Of a stretch of 64,000 nt of DNA, positions 1 through 9,176 are shown piece by piece (position 1 is the stretch's first letter; each line of letters opens with the position of its first letter). The notes under the pieces were generated by a model. That model worked only from the letters and a program-made list of their open reading frames with translations, made no database searches and was not told the DNA's origin. The stretch comes from Psychrobacter ciconiae (lineage in GTDB: Bacteria > Pseudomonadota > Gammaproteobacteria > Pseudomonadales > Moraxellaceae), in assembly GCF_904846055.1 (NCBI RefSeq), contig NZ_CAJGYV010000001.1, forward strand, positions 2,371,768 to 2,435,767, given 5' to 3'. The position numbers and the translations under genes are program-made.

Positions 1-195
1 GAGTTATCAAAGCTAAGCGAAAAATTAGCCGATAAGCATTGTTAATCACAATTTTTTAAAAAGTTATCATTTTGACTCAAGCAATCTGTCTTAAAAATTG
101 TTAAAATAGGCGCAAATTTTTAGGTTGCCAATTTTGGTGCTTAATTTTACTTGCCATCATTTGCCACGTCATGACCCTCACGAGGAAACTTTTTT

Positions 196-1605
196 ATGTC
201 GAATAAATTGTTAGCGCTTATCGAATCGTCAAATGCCAAATGGGTAGATTTTCGCTTTACCGACACCCGCGGCAAAGAGCATCACATCAGCTTTCCGGCG
301 TCAAGCATTGATGAGGAAGTGATTGAAGACGGTAAGATGTTCGATGGCTCATCGATTGCCGGCTGGAAAGGGGTTGAGGCGTCCGACATGATTTTGCGAC
401 CTGACCCTGAAACGGCGTTTATCGACCCGTTTTTTGATGCGGTCACCGTGGTGGTCACGTGCGACATTATCGAGCCGTCAACCTTGCAAGGCTATGACCG
501 CGACCCACGCTCGATCGCCCGCCGCGCCGAAGAATATTTAAAATCAACGGGCATTGGCGACACCGCATTTTTTGGTCCTGAGCCTGAGTTTTTCGTATTT
601 GATGAAGTTAAATGGTCAATCGCCATGTCAGGGGTGAGTCACGCCATCATCGCTGAAGAAGCGGCGTGGTCAACCAACAACAATTACGAGTGGGGCAATA
701 CAGGACACCGCCCGCGCGTGAAAGGTGGCTATATGCCTGTGCCACCGATTGACAGCACTCAGGACATGCGCTCGGTCATGTGTGAGCGCCTAGAGGAAAT
801 CGTCGGCGAGGGCAGCATCGAAGTTCATCACCATGAAGTTGCACCCTGTCAGCTTGAAATCGGCGTGGCGTTTAATACCTTGGTCAAAAAGGCCGATGAA
901 GTTCAGCAGCTAAAATACGTCGTTCACAACGTTGCGCATCAATTTGGCAAAACGGCAACCTTTATGCCAAAGCCGGTCGTTGGCGATAATGGTTCTGGCA
1001 TGCATGTTCATATGTCGATTTCAAAAGATGGTCAAAACATTTTTTCAGGCGACGAGTATGCAGGGCTTTCAGAAGATGCGCTGTATTTTATCGGCGGTAT
1101 CATCAAGCACGCCCGCGCGCTCAACGCCATCACCAACCCATCGACCAACAGCTATAAGCGCTTAGTGCCGCACTATGAAGCGCCAATTAAGCTTGCGTAC
1201 TCAGCATCGAACCGTTCAGCGTCGATTCGTATTCCGCACGTCTCAAGCCCAAAAGCCGTCCGCGTTGAAGCCCGATTCCCTGACCCTGCAGCAAACCCAT
1301 ACTTGACCTTTGCCGCGCTCCTTATGGCAGGGCTTGATGGCATTCAAAACAAAATCCACCCTGGGGAAGCTGCCGACAAGAACCTTTACGACTTGCCGCC
1401 AGAAGAAGAAGCACAAATCCCAACCGTTGCGGAAAATCTTGAAGTCGCCTTGCAAGCGCTCAAAGACGACCACGAGTTTTTGTTAAAAGGCGATGTGTTT
1501 ACCAAAGAGATGCTTGAAGCGTTTATCGCTTTAAAAGAAGAAGAAGTGCTGCGTTTAAACATCACCGTTCATCCGGTTGAGTTTGATATGTATTACAGCT
1601 GCTAA
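196..1605 (+). CDS. glnA: Type I glutamine synthetase
   Basis: Catalyses ATP-dependent condensation of glutamate and ammonia to glutamine, the entry point of ammonia assimilation, as a cytoplasmic dodecamer. At 469 aa it has the usual length of the bacterial type I enzyme. The DGSSIAGW segment near residue 50, the [10 protein letters not shown] motif near residue 265 and the adenylylation site N-L-Y-D-L-P (Tyr398) are all visible, so control by GlnE adenylylation is likely. A GAGGAAAC ribosome site precedes the ATG. The 195 bases upstream are A+T-rich and contain no gene and no convincing promoter. No ntrBC genes follow, unlike in enterobacteria; the next gene is a DUF4124 protein. Confidence 0.98.
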   Translation: MSNKLLALIESSNAKWVDFRFTDTRGKEHHISFPASSIDEEVIEDGKMFDGSSIAGWKGVEASDMILRPDPETAFIDPFFDAVTVVVTCDIIEPSTLQGYDRDPRSIARRAEEYLKSTGIGDTAFFGPEPEFFVFDEVKWSIAMSGVSHAIIAEEAAWSTNNNYEWGNTGHRPRVKGGYMPVPPIDSTQDMRSVMCERLEEIVGEGSIEVHHHEVAPCQLEIGVAFNTLVKKADEVQQLKYVVHNVAHQFGKTATFMPKPVVGDNGSGMHVHMSISKDGQNIFSGDEYAGLSEDALYFIGGIIKHARALNAITNPSTNSYKRLVPHYEAPIKLAYSASNRSASIRIPHVSSPKAVRVEARFPDPAANPYLTFAALLMAGLDGIQNKIHPGEAADKNLYDLPPEEEAQIPTVAENLEVALQALKDDHEFLLKGDVFTKEMLEAFIALKEEEVLRLNITVHPVEFDMYYSC

Positions 1606-1628
1606 GTTTTATCTTTTTAAAACCACTA

Positions 1629-1663
1629 AAAACCAGTTGAGAGCCATCTTGACTGGTTTTTTT
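1629..1663 (+). terminator. Rho-independent terminator of glnA
   Basis: The inverted repeat AAAACCAGT/ACTGGTTTT can be extended inward with wobble pairs to a 6-base loop. It is followed directly by a run of seven T, 24 bases after the glnA stop. Confidence 0.85.
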
Positions 1664-1760
1664 ATGGACTACCTTTTAAATCAGCCTGTTTTTTTGAAAA
1701 AAATGCCGCATAATAGCCTTTATAAAGTTAAACAAATTTTTAAAATCTTGGAAAATTATA

Positions 1761-2582
1761 ATGAAAAAATTTGCAAAATTAAGCTTATATAAGGGTATCG
1801 GCTTAGCTTTGATCGCAAGTATTAGTGTTTCGGCAATGGCAACGTCCATTTATAAAGTCGTTGATGAAAACGGTCGCATCACTTTTACGGACACGCCGCA
1901 GCGTTATGAAAACCAAGCCGGAAAAACCATCAGCCCCATTGCGGTGTCTGAGAGCACCGCGCTGTTAAACAATCGTGCCGCCAGTAATCTGGCGCCGAAC
2001 AGCCAAGCGCAAAACAACCAAGCCGTAAGCCCACCCGCGCCGCCTCAACAAACGAACAGTCAAAACGCTCAAACAAGCAATCAAGCGGGTAACGAAAATA
2101 ACAGCCAAAACAAACCGCAACCGCCAAGCCCAAACTATCAGCTCACGATGATTGAACCCAGCTCAGCCCAAGCTTATCGCCGTCCGGCGCAAAATATCGT
2201 GGTTAACTTGCAAGTGAAACCTGCGCTGAAATCAGGCGATAGCGCCACCATTTATATCGATGGCGCAGCGGTCGCTCAAGGGTTAAGCGCCAGCATTGCC
2301 ACCGTTGATTTGCTGCCGGGCGAGCATACGCTGAGCGCCGTGATTACCAACCAAACCGGACAAAAGATTTCGCAAGTCTCGCAAGTGGTTTATGTCATTC
2401 AAAACACTGCCATTTTGCAAAACAAGAAAAAACTTGCCGAACAGTTGCAAGCTTATGAGCGCCTATCTTGGCCGCAAAAAGTACTGCTTAAAATCCGCCA
2501 AGACAGCCTCAATCAAGCCGAAGCTGCTAAAAAACGCCAAACTGCACCAAAAGACCCTTTTGGCGCGTTGATTGGTAAATAA
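1761..2582 (+). CDS. DUF4124-domain exported protein
   Basis: Exported protein of unknown function, 273 aa. Residues 1-27 are a Lys-rich signal peptide ending near AMA. A DUF4124 domain follows (IYKVVDENGRITFTDTP, residues 30-46). A long Gln/Asn/Pro-rich linker then spans roughly residues 75-125, followed by a beta-rich segment (about 130-215) that looks like an immunoglobulin-type fold, and a Lys-rich helical tail. DUF4124 genes are often found next to glnA in gammaproteobacteria, and that holds here. GGAAA lies before the ATG. The role is not known; a periplasmic or envelope location is inferred. Confidence 0.85.
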   Translation: MKKFAKLSLYKGIGLALIASISVSAMATSIYKVVDENGRITFTDTPQRYENQAGKTISPIAVSESTALLNNRAASNLAPNSQAQNNQAVSPPAPPQQTNSQNAQTSNQAGNENNSQNKPQPPSPNYQLTMIEPSSAQAYRRPAQNIVVNLQVKPALKSGDSATIYIDGAAVAQGLSASIATVDLLPGEHTLSAVITNQTGQKISQVSQVVYVIQNTAILQNKKKLAEQLQAYERLSWPQKVLLKIRQDSLNQAEAAKKRQTAPKDPFGALIGK

Positions 2583-2600
2583 GAGCGGCTAAAATGAATT

Positions 2601-2632
2601 AAAAAAGCAGCCTAAAGTGAGACTGCTTTTTT
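2601..2632. terminator. Bidirectional terminator between convergent genes
   Basis: The stem AAAAAAGCAG/CTGCTTTTTT has a 12-base loop. A and T tracts on both sides allow termination of both the DUF4124 gene and the facing SIMPL gene. Confidence 0.85.
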
Positions 2633-2650
2633 AATAAAGACTTTGAGTTG

Positions 2651-3367
2651 TTATTTAGTCAGCTCAATCGTCCCGTTTGCGGTGACGGAAATAGTGCTGT
2701 TGCCTGACTCAAAGCTTTGGCTTGGAACACTATCGTTTGCCATTTCTGCTTTTGCTACCATGCTATACATAGGTCGTGGATAGTTGTTATTGTTGGTATT
2801 TAAATTGACATTGACCACGCGGTAGCCGCGAGCGTCCCAAGCTCGGGTTAGGTTTTTTGCTTGATTTTGAAAGGCGCGCGAAGCTTCGGTCATTAAGCGC
2901 TGCTCAATGGTGTTCTTTTTGCTGTTGGACACGCCAAAGTTTAAGTTGTCCATCACCATGGTCGATTGTAAATCAGCAATCAGCTGACTGGTTGCGGCAA
3001 AGTCAGTACTTTTTAGGTCAATATTGGCTTGACCGGTCCAGCCGATGATTTTGTCGTTTTTGTCATAGCGCGGGTAGGTGCTTTGCTGACCGGTGCTGAC
3101 GGTGACGGTGGGGTAGCGCTTGGCGATTGCCATCGCATTATTGACGGCGGTGTTTAATTGTTTAGCAAGCGATTTGGCATCGGGAGCTTGCGCTTTTTTA
3201 TAAAGGCTGGCGCGAACTTCGTCGTTGGCAACTTCTTCTTTAACGTCGGCTTGAAAGCTGATTTGGTCGTAACCTGTGGGTGCCGCTTGAGCGCTGATGG
3301 CGGCGGCTGATAACAAACTGGCGGTACTCATGATCATAAAGGATTTGGCTAAAAAATGAGCGTTCAT
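2651..3367 (-). CDS. SIMPL (DUF541) domain periplasmic protein
   Basis: A 238-aa predicted periplasmic protein of the SIMPL/DUF541 family. A signal peptide ending at AISAQAA is followed by the family pattern: an early beta strand (ISFQADVKEEVANDEV), a helical segment with SLAKQLN, a WTGQANIDL strand and a C-terminal strand with ISVTANGTIEL. Biochemical function is unsettled in this family. Two ATG codons are adjacent; AGGAG sits 3 bases from the first and 6 from the second, so the second is used here. It converges on the DUF4124 gene and is divergent from the SRP RNA gene. Confidence 0.85.
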   Translation of the reverse strand: MNAHFLAKSFMIMSTASLLSAAAISAQAAPTGYDQISFQADVKEEVANDEVRASLYKKAQAPDAKSLAKQLNTAVNNAMAIAKRYPTVTVSTGQQSTYPRYDKNDKIIGWTGQANIDLKSTDFAATSQLIADLQSTMVMDNLNFGVSNSKKNTIEQRLMTEASRAFQNQAKNLTRAWDARGYRVVNVNLNTNNNNYPRPMYSMVAKAEMANDSVPSQSFESGNSTISVTANGTIELTK

Positions 3368-3497
3368 CATATTCTCCTAATAAAAAAACTCAAGTAATTT
3401 ATGCTTAAAATAGCAAAATTTTAAAAAATTTCCATGATGATTTTGTCAATAATATGGCACCGATAGCGAAGTCTTAGCAATAAATGCGCAATAAGGC

Positions 3498-3525
3498 TTG
3501 AAATTAACTTAAAAGCTTGTATAAT
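3498..3525 (+). promoter_or_regulatory. Sigma-70 promoter of the 4.5S RNA
   Basis: TTGAAA at -35, a 16-base spacer and a perfect TATAAT at -10. The expected start falls 7-8 bases downstream, exactly at the 5' end of the SRP RNA helix. Confidence 0.85.
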
Positions 3526-3532
3526 CATCCTC

Positions 3533-3641
<109 letters not shown>

Positions 3642-3682
3642 TTTTTTTTGTCTAAATTTTGGCTATTTTTATATGAATGATG

Positions 3683-3707
3683 AACTCGCTAGCTGGCGGG
3701 TTTTTTT
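3683..3707 (+). terminator. Terminator downstream of ffs
   Basis: The stem AACTCGC/GCGGGTT has one wobble pair and a 6-base loop and is followed by T7. It may be a backup terminator for the SRP RNA transcript. Confidence 0.7.
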
Positions 3708-3827
3708 ATACCAAATTTTTGTGCAATGATAAGCTTTGCTTTTCAATATCAGTTAAAATAGTAATAAGAAACAATAGCAAATAACATGGCAAATCCTGAG
3801 TGGAACCTAACCGGAGAATCGCGAGTG

Positions 3828-4427
3828 ATGACCTTTTTTTGGCTTGTTTTAGGCATGATGATTGCCGTTTTAATCTTGGGCGTGGTGATTTTTAACCGTT
3901 TAGTGCGCTCGCGAAATCAGGCCAAAAACGGCTTTGCGCAAATTGATGTTCAGTTAAAGCGCCGCCATGATTTAATTCCAAATTTGGTCAATAGTGCCAA
4001 GCGCTATCTTGAGCATGAGGAGCAGACACTCACGCGGGTGATTGAGGCGCGAAACCAAGCCCAAAGCTTACAGAATTCGAGCGCTCACCGCCCTGAGTCG
4101 AGTGAGCATATGGCGCTGTTTGCCAAAGCTGAGGAGGCGCTGACCCAAGCGCTGCGGCAGTTTTCAGTAGTGGTTGAGGCGTATCCGGAGCTCAAAGCCG
4201 ACAGCATTGTTAAGGATTTGATGGCAGAGTTAACCAATACCGAAAACCGCATCGGCTTTGCCCGTCAGCATTACAATGACAGTGTGATGTTTTATAACAA
4301 TGACCGCGAGACGTTTCCAAATACCATTATTAGCGGGATGTTTGGCTTTCGACCTCTTACGCCGCTGCATTTTGCCGATAAGGCAGAAATTTCACGTGCG
4401 CCAACGGTCGATTTGTCGCGGGCATGA
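3828..4427 (+). CDS. LemA family membrane protein
   Basis: LemA-family protein with one N-terminal transmembrane helix (about residues 4-24) and a helical-bundle domain. The family hallmark NGFAQIDVQLKRRHDLIPNL is present, followed by the second conserved part FARQHYNDSVMFYNN near the C-terminus. Function is uncertain in the family, but LemA genes often sit beside M48-type membrane proteases, as here. The reading frame also opens at 3786, which would add 14 residues but has no ribosome site; GGAGA precedes the ATG used here, at a rather long spacing. Confidence 0.88.
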   Translation: MTFFWLVLGMMIAVLILGVVIFNRLVRSRNQAKNGFAQIDVQLKRRHDLIPNLVNSAKRYLEHEEQTLTRVIEARNQAQSLQNSSAHRPESSEHMALFAKAEEALTQALRQFSVVVEAYPELKADSIVKDLMAELTNTENRIGFARQHYNDSVMFYNNDRETFPNTIISGMFGFRPLTPLHFADKAEISRAPTVDLSRA

Positions 4428-4477
4428 TTTAAAGCTTTCGTTTTTTGTGGCATTGACCATTAAAGGAATGTGAAAAG

Positions 4478-7111
4478 ATGGCTGTCGGGCGTCAGCAATC
4501 AGAGCATCTTGATTTTTTTCGGCAGCAGCGTAGCCGCCGTCAGCGCAGTTGGCTGCTTTTTGGGCTGTTTTTGCTTGTGGTGTTGGCGCATTTGGTGGTG
4601 ACGCTTGGTGTGGCTTTGTTTGTGATGTGGCTGACCGGCGGGATTTATGCTTGGGTCATTGTGGCTATTGTCATTTGGATTTTAGGCAGCTTTTTATTTG
4701 GCAGTATGATTGAATATCGGCGGTTAAAAGCTGGCGGTCGAGCGGTTGCGCGGCAGGTTGGGGCAGTTCGCTTATTTATTGACCAAAGTTATGACGCACT
4801 ACCAAGCAGCAAAGGGGGGCATCAAGAGGCGGCAACTTCAAAGGTGCGCTTTAGTACTTGGCAAATTGCGGTAAAAAATGAGCGCGATTTTCCACCCATG
4901 TATCGCCGCTATGTTGAAACCGCTCAGCAAATGGCAATTGCTGCTGGCATTCCGCTGCCGCTATTGTACGTTTTGCCAAGTGAGCTTGGGATTAATAGTT
5001 TTGTCTCTGGTCGTCACCCAAAAGATACGGTGCTTGTGGTCACAGAGGGCGCACTTGAAAAACTGGATGATGAAGCGCTTTATGGCTTAATTGCCCATGA
5101 AATGAGCCATATTCTGCAAGGCGATGCGCAATTTAACTTGCAGCTTTTGGTGCTGTTGGCGGGGTTGCAGCTGCTTTATGATTGGAGCGACCCGCTTTCG
5201 GCGTCAACAACGGCAAACTATTCCCCCAATCAGCCGTTACCTAATCAGCGCGATATCGACGCTGCCGCTCGAAAAACGGAGTTGGAGACAGCGCAGTTTA
5301 GTACCCAAAGCGAGTGGATCAGCTATTGGCAGGCGCGTTCAGTGCCGCAACTTCGAGCCTCAGCTTTAGATTTTAGCGCCGCTGAGTCGTCCTCGCTGCA
5401 GCTTGGTAAAGCGGTGCTGCATGGTTTAAGCTTTTCGAGTATGGCTTGTGCTCAATTAATCAAGCGAAGCTTTAACCGTGAGCGCGAATTGCTTGCTGAT
5501 GCGACCAGTATTCAGCTGACGCGCTCGCCTGCGGTGTTGGCAACGCTCAAAGCCATTGCCAAAGACCCGATTGGCTCGCGGCTAACGGCGACCGCTGACA
5601 TCCATGGGCTAAGTCATTTTTTCTTTGCCAGTAGCGGCGCAGATTTGGGCGATCATTCATGGTTTGCGACCCATCCAAGCTTGATGACGCGAATGCAGGC
5701 GATTGACTCGGTCGAGTCGCAAAAGTTTTCCTTGCAAAAACAAAGAGCACAACAAAAAAACCGTCAGCAAATCAAAGCCATTTATGAGCAGCGCCGCCTT
5801 GGCGATTGGGGCGAAATTCTCGCGCAAGCGTCAACAAATAGCCTAAGTAAAAATAATCTAAATTCTGATGTCAACCAAAATGACGAAAAAGCGCTTACTT
5901 TTAAGCCAACTCCCGAAGTCATTATAAATGGGCGCTTGCAAATAGATGCCTTTTCAAAGCCTTACCCAAAAACCGTTGACCCAAGCGCTGCGCCCTTAGA
6001 TATTGAGCTTGATAAAGACCGTCCCGTCAGCTTGAAAGATATTAATCACATTGGTTTGCCGCAAAATATCCTTGATCATTTACACCATCCCTTAGGAACC
6101 ATCGCCATCGTTGAGATGGTCATGCTTTGCCATCAAAACCGCCCGATCCAGTTGGACGATAACTATGGCCTAGCCGATATTTGGGACAACCGCAGTCAAG
6201 CTAACGGCTCAATCCTTGCTCATAAGCTTGATAAAAACTTGCTGATCCGTATCGCAAGGCTTGACCGTAGACTGGATAGCGCCCTGATTGCAAGCGCTGT
6301 TGGACAACTGCAAAAAATGGACATCTCAAGCAGTAACGTAGAAAAGCTGCATCAAATCAGCCTTGAGTCGCATTCTCACCAAGATACCGAGCGCTATTTG
6401 TCGCAAAAAAAGGCGCATGATATGGCACAGCGCTATAAAACGGGCTTACTTAAGTTAGTTCAGCAGCAGTTATCGATGCCGCTGACTTGTGACGTTGCCG
6501 CTTGGCTTGAAAGCCCACCAACAAATAAGCCAATAAGCGTGGCTGAAAATGACAACTCAATGCTGCCACTTTGGCAAGCTCTGCATTTATCCACATTTCA
6601 TCAAGCGTTAATTCAGGCATTAGCGGTCAGTGATGATATTAATAACGTATTACAAAGTGCGATTGAGGATATTTTGCATCAACTTGACCCATCTGATGAG
6701 GTGCTTGCGCGATTACAAGCTTTTGAGCAAACGATGGTGATTTTATTTGCCTTTGCTCTATCAAAGCAGCTGCCAGCATCAGCCAACGCCTTAAAACAAG
6801 CGCTTCCTGACAAAATCGAAGCGTTCCGGCGCTATTTGCGATTGATGTCGGTTAGCATTGACCAAATTGAGACAGCAAAGCTGCAATGGCTATTATTGGT
6901 GGCAGCAAAGCTGAACAGCTCGCAACTGCTTGCGGTGATTTGTTTCCCGTCGTTTTGCCAAATCCCAGTCGAAATCGCTTATAATAACCTCTCAAGCTGG
7001 CTTAGCACGTTGCACACTTTGATGCTGCATGACACCGTCATCACTCAAGATGAGTTTGACTGCTTGATGTTGTTGGCATTGCGCTGGGTTGGGCGGGCTG
7101 AGCTGTTTTAA
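4478..7111 (+). CDS. M48-type zinc metalloprotease with large C-terminal region
   Basis: An 877-aa membrane protease. Two transmembrane helices lie at about residues 25-53 and 57-78, followed by an M48 peptidase domain. The zinc site is complete: H207-E-M-S-H211, with the third ligand E337 in RERELLADA. This arrangement is like HtpX/Oma1-type proteases with the catalytic side in the cytoplasm or near the membrane. After about residue 420 comes a roughly 450-residue region with no motif that I recognise, mostly helical and rich in Gln and Leu. Typical M48 membrane proteases have about 290-500 residues, so this is unusually long. It sits 50 bases after lemA and probably shares its transcript. 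Substrates are unknown. Confidence 0.88.
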   Translation: MAVGRQQSEHLDFFRQQRSRRQRSWLLFGLFLLVVLAHLVVTLGVALFVMWLTGGIYAWVIVAIVIWILGSFLFGSMIEYRRLKAGGRAVARQVGAVRLFIDQSYDALPSSKGGHQEAATSKVRFSTWQIAVKNERDFPPMYRRYVETAQQMAIAAGIPLPLLYVLPSELGINSFVSGRHPKDTVLVVTEGALEKLDDEALYGLIAHEMSHILQGDAQFNLQLLVLLAGLQLLYDWSDPLSASTTANYSPNQPLPNQRDIDAAARKTELETAQFSTQSEWISYWQARSVPQLRASALDFSAAESSSLQLGKAVLHGLSFSSMACAQLIKRSFNRERELLADATSIQLTRSPAVLATLKAIAKDPIGSRLTATADIHGLSHFFFASSGADLGDHSWFATHPSLMTRMQAIDSVESQKFSLQKQRAQQKNRQQIKAIYEQRRLGDWGEILAQASTNSLSKNNLNSDVNQNDEKALTFKPTPEVIINGRLQIDAFSKPYPKTVDPSAAPLDIELDKDRPVSLKDINHIGLPQNILDHLHHPLGTIAIVEMVMLCHQNRPIQLDDNYGLADIWDNRSQANGSILAHKLDKNLLIRIARLDRRLDSALIASAVGQLQKMDISSSNVEKLHQISLESHSHQDTERYLSQKKAHDMAQRYKTGLLKLVQQQLSMPLTCDVAAWLESPPTNKPISVAENDNSMLPLWQALHLSTFHQALIQALAVSDDINNVLQSAIEDILHQLDPSDEVLARLQAFEQTMVILFAFALSKQLPASANALKQALPDKIEAFRRYLRLMSVSIDQIETAKLQWLLLVAAKLNSSQLLAVICFPSFCQIPVEIAYNNLSSWLSTLHTLMLHDTVITQDEFDCLMLLALRWVGRAELF

Positions 7112-7162
7112 GGGGTTTGATTGAATTTTGCAATTAAAGTGACGGATTTTGGGCGGCATAAC

Positions 7163-8011
7163 ATGAGTAATAGCAAAGATTTTGCCAAAACCCAAGCTCA
7201 AGCTGCTTCGGTAGATGATTACCAAAAGCGCCAGTTATTGCAGCGTCTAAAGCAACAACAGCAGCGGCAAATCTTAACCATGATGGGCGTCATGCCTTGG
7301 ATTCAGCGCGGCACAAAAACCGTGGTGATGAGTAATGTTGCCTCAAGCTTGGCTGAACTTACAGAGTCGGCAAGTCATGTTGTGCCATCTTCAATTGCAG
7401 CAAACGACATTTTAGAGGCTTCGGTAAGCGCGCCAAGCGTGGATTTGGCAGCCGCTCAAAGTAAGACCGTCGCCACTGAAAACTTTGCAAATAGTGATTT
7501 TGATCAAAGTTTTGATCATAGCTTTGATAATACAAGTGGCAGCCTTGATGATGGCATTGATAACGCCAACCTTGATACCGTTATTAATGAAGACTTAACC
7601 CAAGCTGAGCAATATGCCAATGCCGCTGAACAAAATCCGCAAGTTGCGCCGTTTGCTCTAGATACGGTGTCGGTTGGTGATTGGGTGCTTTTGGTTGATG
7701 TTGAGGCACTAAGCGATAACCGAGCAATATTGTGGCGCGATATGATTAAAAATTTAGGGCTAACAAGCACCGCGTTTAGCTTTCCGCTTTGTGATGGTAT
7801 GCGCGATAAAATGCTGGCTGAGGCTTCGCTTGCCGGTCACATTTTTAATATTTGCCACAATAAAGAGGATGTTTTTGTCGCGGCATTGACGAAGTTGCCT
7901 TCCGAAATCAGCCACCCAAATATTCGCCCACTTCCCACATTAGATGATATGCTAACGGATGCTGATGCCAAGCGTATATTTTGGCAACAAATTTCAACCC
8001 GCTCAACATGA
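7163..8011 (+). CDS. holD: Probable divergent DNA polymerase III psi subunit (HolD-like)
   Basis: A 282-aa protein. Near residues 35-50 is RQILTMMGVMPWIQRG, resembling the start of E. coli HolD (LQQLGITQWSLRRP), the peptide that binds the clamp-loader collar. The C-terminal 110 residues also follow HolD: WVLLVDVEALSDNRAILWRD aligns with LVMVANDLPALTDPLVSD, and the last stretch LPTLDDMLTDADAKRIFWQQI matches SPALTDLRANPTARAALWQQI. An acidic, Asp/Ala/Ser-rich linker of about 130 residues separates them, making the protein twice the E. coli length. The alignments are from memory by eye. A TTG at 7121 in frame could add 14 residues. It follows the protease gene closely. Confidence 0.62.
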   Translation: MSNSKDFAKTQAQAASVDDYQKRQLLQRLKQQQQRQILTMMGVMPWIQRGTKTVVMSNVASSLAELTESASHVVPSSIAANDILEASVSAPSVDLAAAQSKTVATENFANSDFDQSFDHSFDNTSGSLDDGIDNANLDTVINEDLTQAEQYANAAEQNPQVAPFALDTVSVGDWVLLVDVEALSDNRAILWRDMIKNLGLTSTAFSFPLCDGMRDKMLAEASLAGHIFNICHNKEDVFVAALTKLPSEISHPNIRPLPTLDDMLTDADAKRIFWQQISTRST

Positions 8012-8069
8012 TTTTGATTGATTACTTTTGACTGACTACGACAGACACCATCAATAAAGGATAATGCTC

Positions 8070-9176
8070 ATGAGTCATAATACCCCCAAGCGTCTTGCTA
8101 ACTTTTGCGCAGGCCCTGCTGCTATGCCGACAGACGTTCTTGCCCGCGCTCAAGCAGAGCTGCTCGATTGGGAAGGTCGCGGCTTGTCGGTAATGGAAGT
8201 CAGCCACCGCAGCGCTGAATACGTTGCCATCACCAAAAAAGCCGAAGAAAAACTGCGCCGGTTGATGAATGTTCCTGACAATTATAAAGTGCTGTTTTTG
8301 CAAGGCGGCGCAAGCTTGCAGTTTTCTGCCATTCCGCTAAATTTATTAAACGGCGAAACAGCGGATTATTTAGTTACAGGAACGTGGTCAAAAAAAGCGG
8401 TTAAAGAAGCTGAGCGTTATGCCAAATTAGGTCTTGGCGAAGTTAACCAAGTGGCAAGCGGCGCGGACAGCAAATTTACCGACGTCCCTAGCCAAAGCGC
8501 TTGGCAGTTAAGCGACAACGCTGCTTATTTTCATTACTGCGCTAATGAGACCATTCACGGCTTACAAATCTTTGAGCCGCCAAAGGTTGATGCGCCGATT
8601 GTCGTTGATATGTCATCGTGCATTTTATCGCAGCCGATTGATGTGACCAAATTTGCCATGATTTACGCCGGCGCGCAAAAAAATATTGGTCCTGCTGGCT
8701 TGACCATCGTCATTATCCGCGAGGACTTGTTTGGTAAGGTGAGCGAGTGGTGCCCAATGCTGCTCAACTACGAGCACCAAGCCGAAAAAGAATCCATGTC
8801 AAATACGCCTGCGACCTATTCTTGGTACTTGGCGGGACTGGTGTTTGATTGGTTAGAGGAGCAAGGCGGCGTTGAAGCGATTGCTAAAATCAACGCGCAA
8901 AAAGCCAAATTGCTTTATGACACCATCGATAACAGCAGCTTTTATCATAACCCTGTGGCAAAAGAATACCGCTCCATCATGAACGTGCCGTTTACTCTAA
9001 AAGACAGCAGCCTTGATAAGCTATTTTTGGAAGAGTCAGAAAAAGCTGGACTGCTTAATTTAAAAGGTCACCGCGAAGTTGGCGGAATGCGCGCCAGCAT
9101 CTATAACGCTGTTCCGCTTGAGTGGGTTGAACAATTGGTCGACTTTATGAAGAAGTTTGAACAAACGCATGGCTAG
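8070..9176 (+). CDS. serC: Phosphoserine aminotransferase
   Basis: Converts 3-phosphohydroxypyruvate and glutamate to phosphoserine, and also serves pyridoxal-phosphate synthesis. A class V PLP-dependent aminotransferase of 368 aa, the normal length. The N-terminal NFCAGPAAMP, the glycine/serine phosphate-binding region GGASLQFSAIPLNLL and the PLP lysine in GAQKNIGPAG (about K204) are visible. An ATG six bases upstream is only 2 bases from AAAGGA, so the second ATG with better spacing is used. The end overlaps the start of the next gene by 8 bases. Confidence 0.97.
   Translation: MSHNTPKRLANFCAGPAAMPTDVLARAQAELLDWEGRGLSVMEVSHRSAEYVAITKKAEEKLRRLMNVPDNYKVLFLQGGASLQFSAIPLNLLNGETADYLVTGTWSKKAVKEAERYAKLGLGEVNQVASGADSKFTDVPSQSAWQLSDNAAYFHYCANETIHGLQIFEPPKVDAPIVVDMSSCILSQPIDVTKFAMIYAGAQKNIGPAGLTIVIIREDLFGKVSEWCPMLLNYEHQAEKESMSNTPATYSWYLAGLVFDWLEEQGGVEAIAKINAQKAKLLYDTIDNSSFYHNPVAKEYRSIMNVPFTLKDSSLDKLFLEESEKAGLLNLKGHREVGGMRASIYNAVPLEWVEQLVDFMKKFEQTHG

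Noticed and set aside
72..107. TTGACT and TAAAAT upstream of glnA as a promoter
   Set aside because: The spacing is 24 bases, too long for a sigma-70 promoter, and no sigma-54 pattern was found.
8022..8303. Minus-strand frame covering the serC start
   Set aside because: It is antisense to the conserved N-terminus of serC and has no homology or ribosome site.
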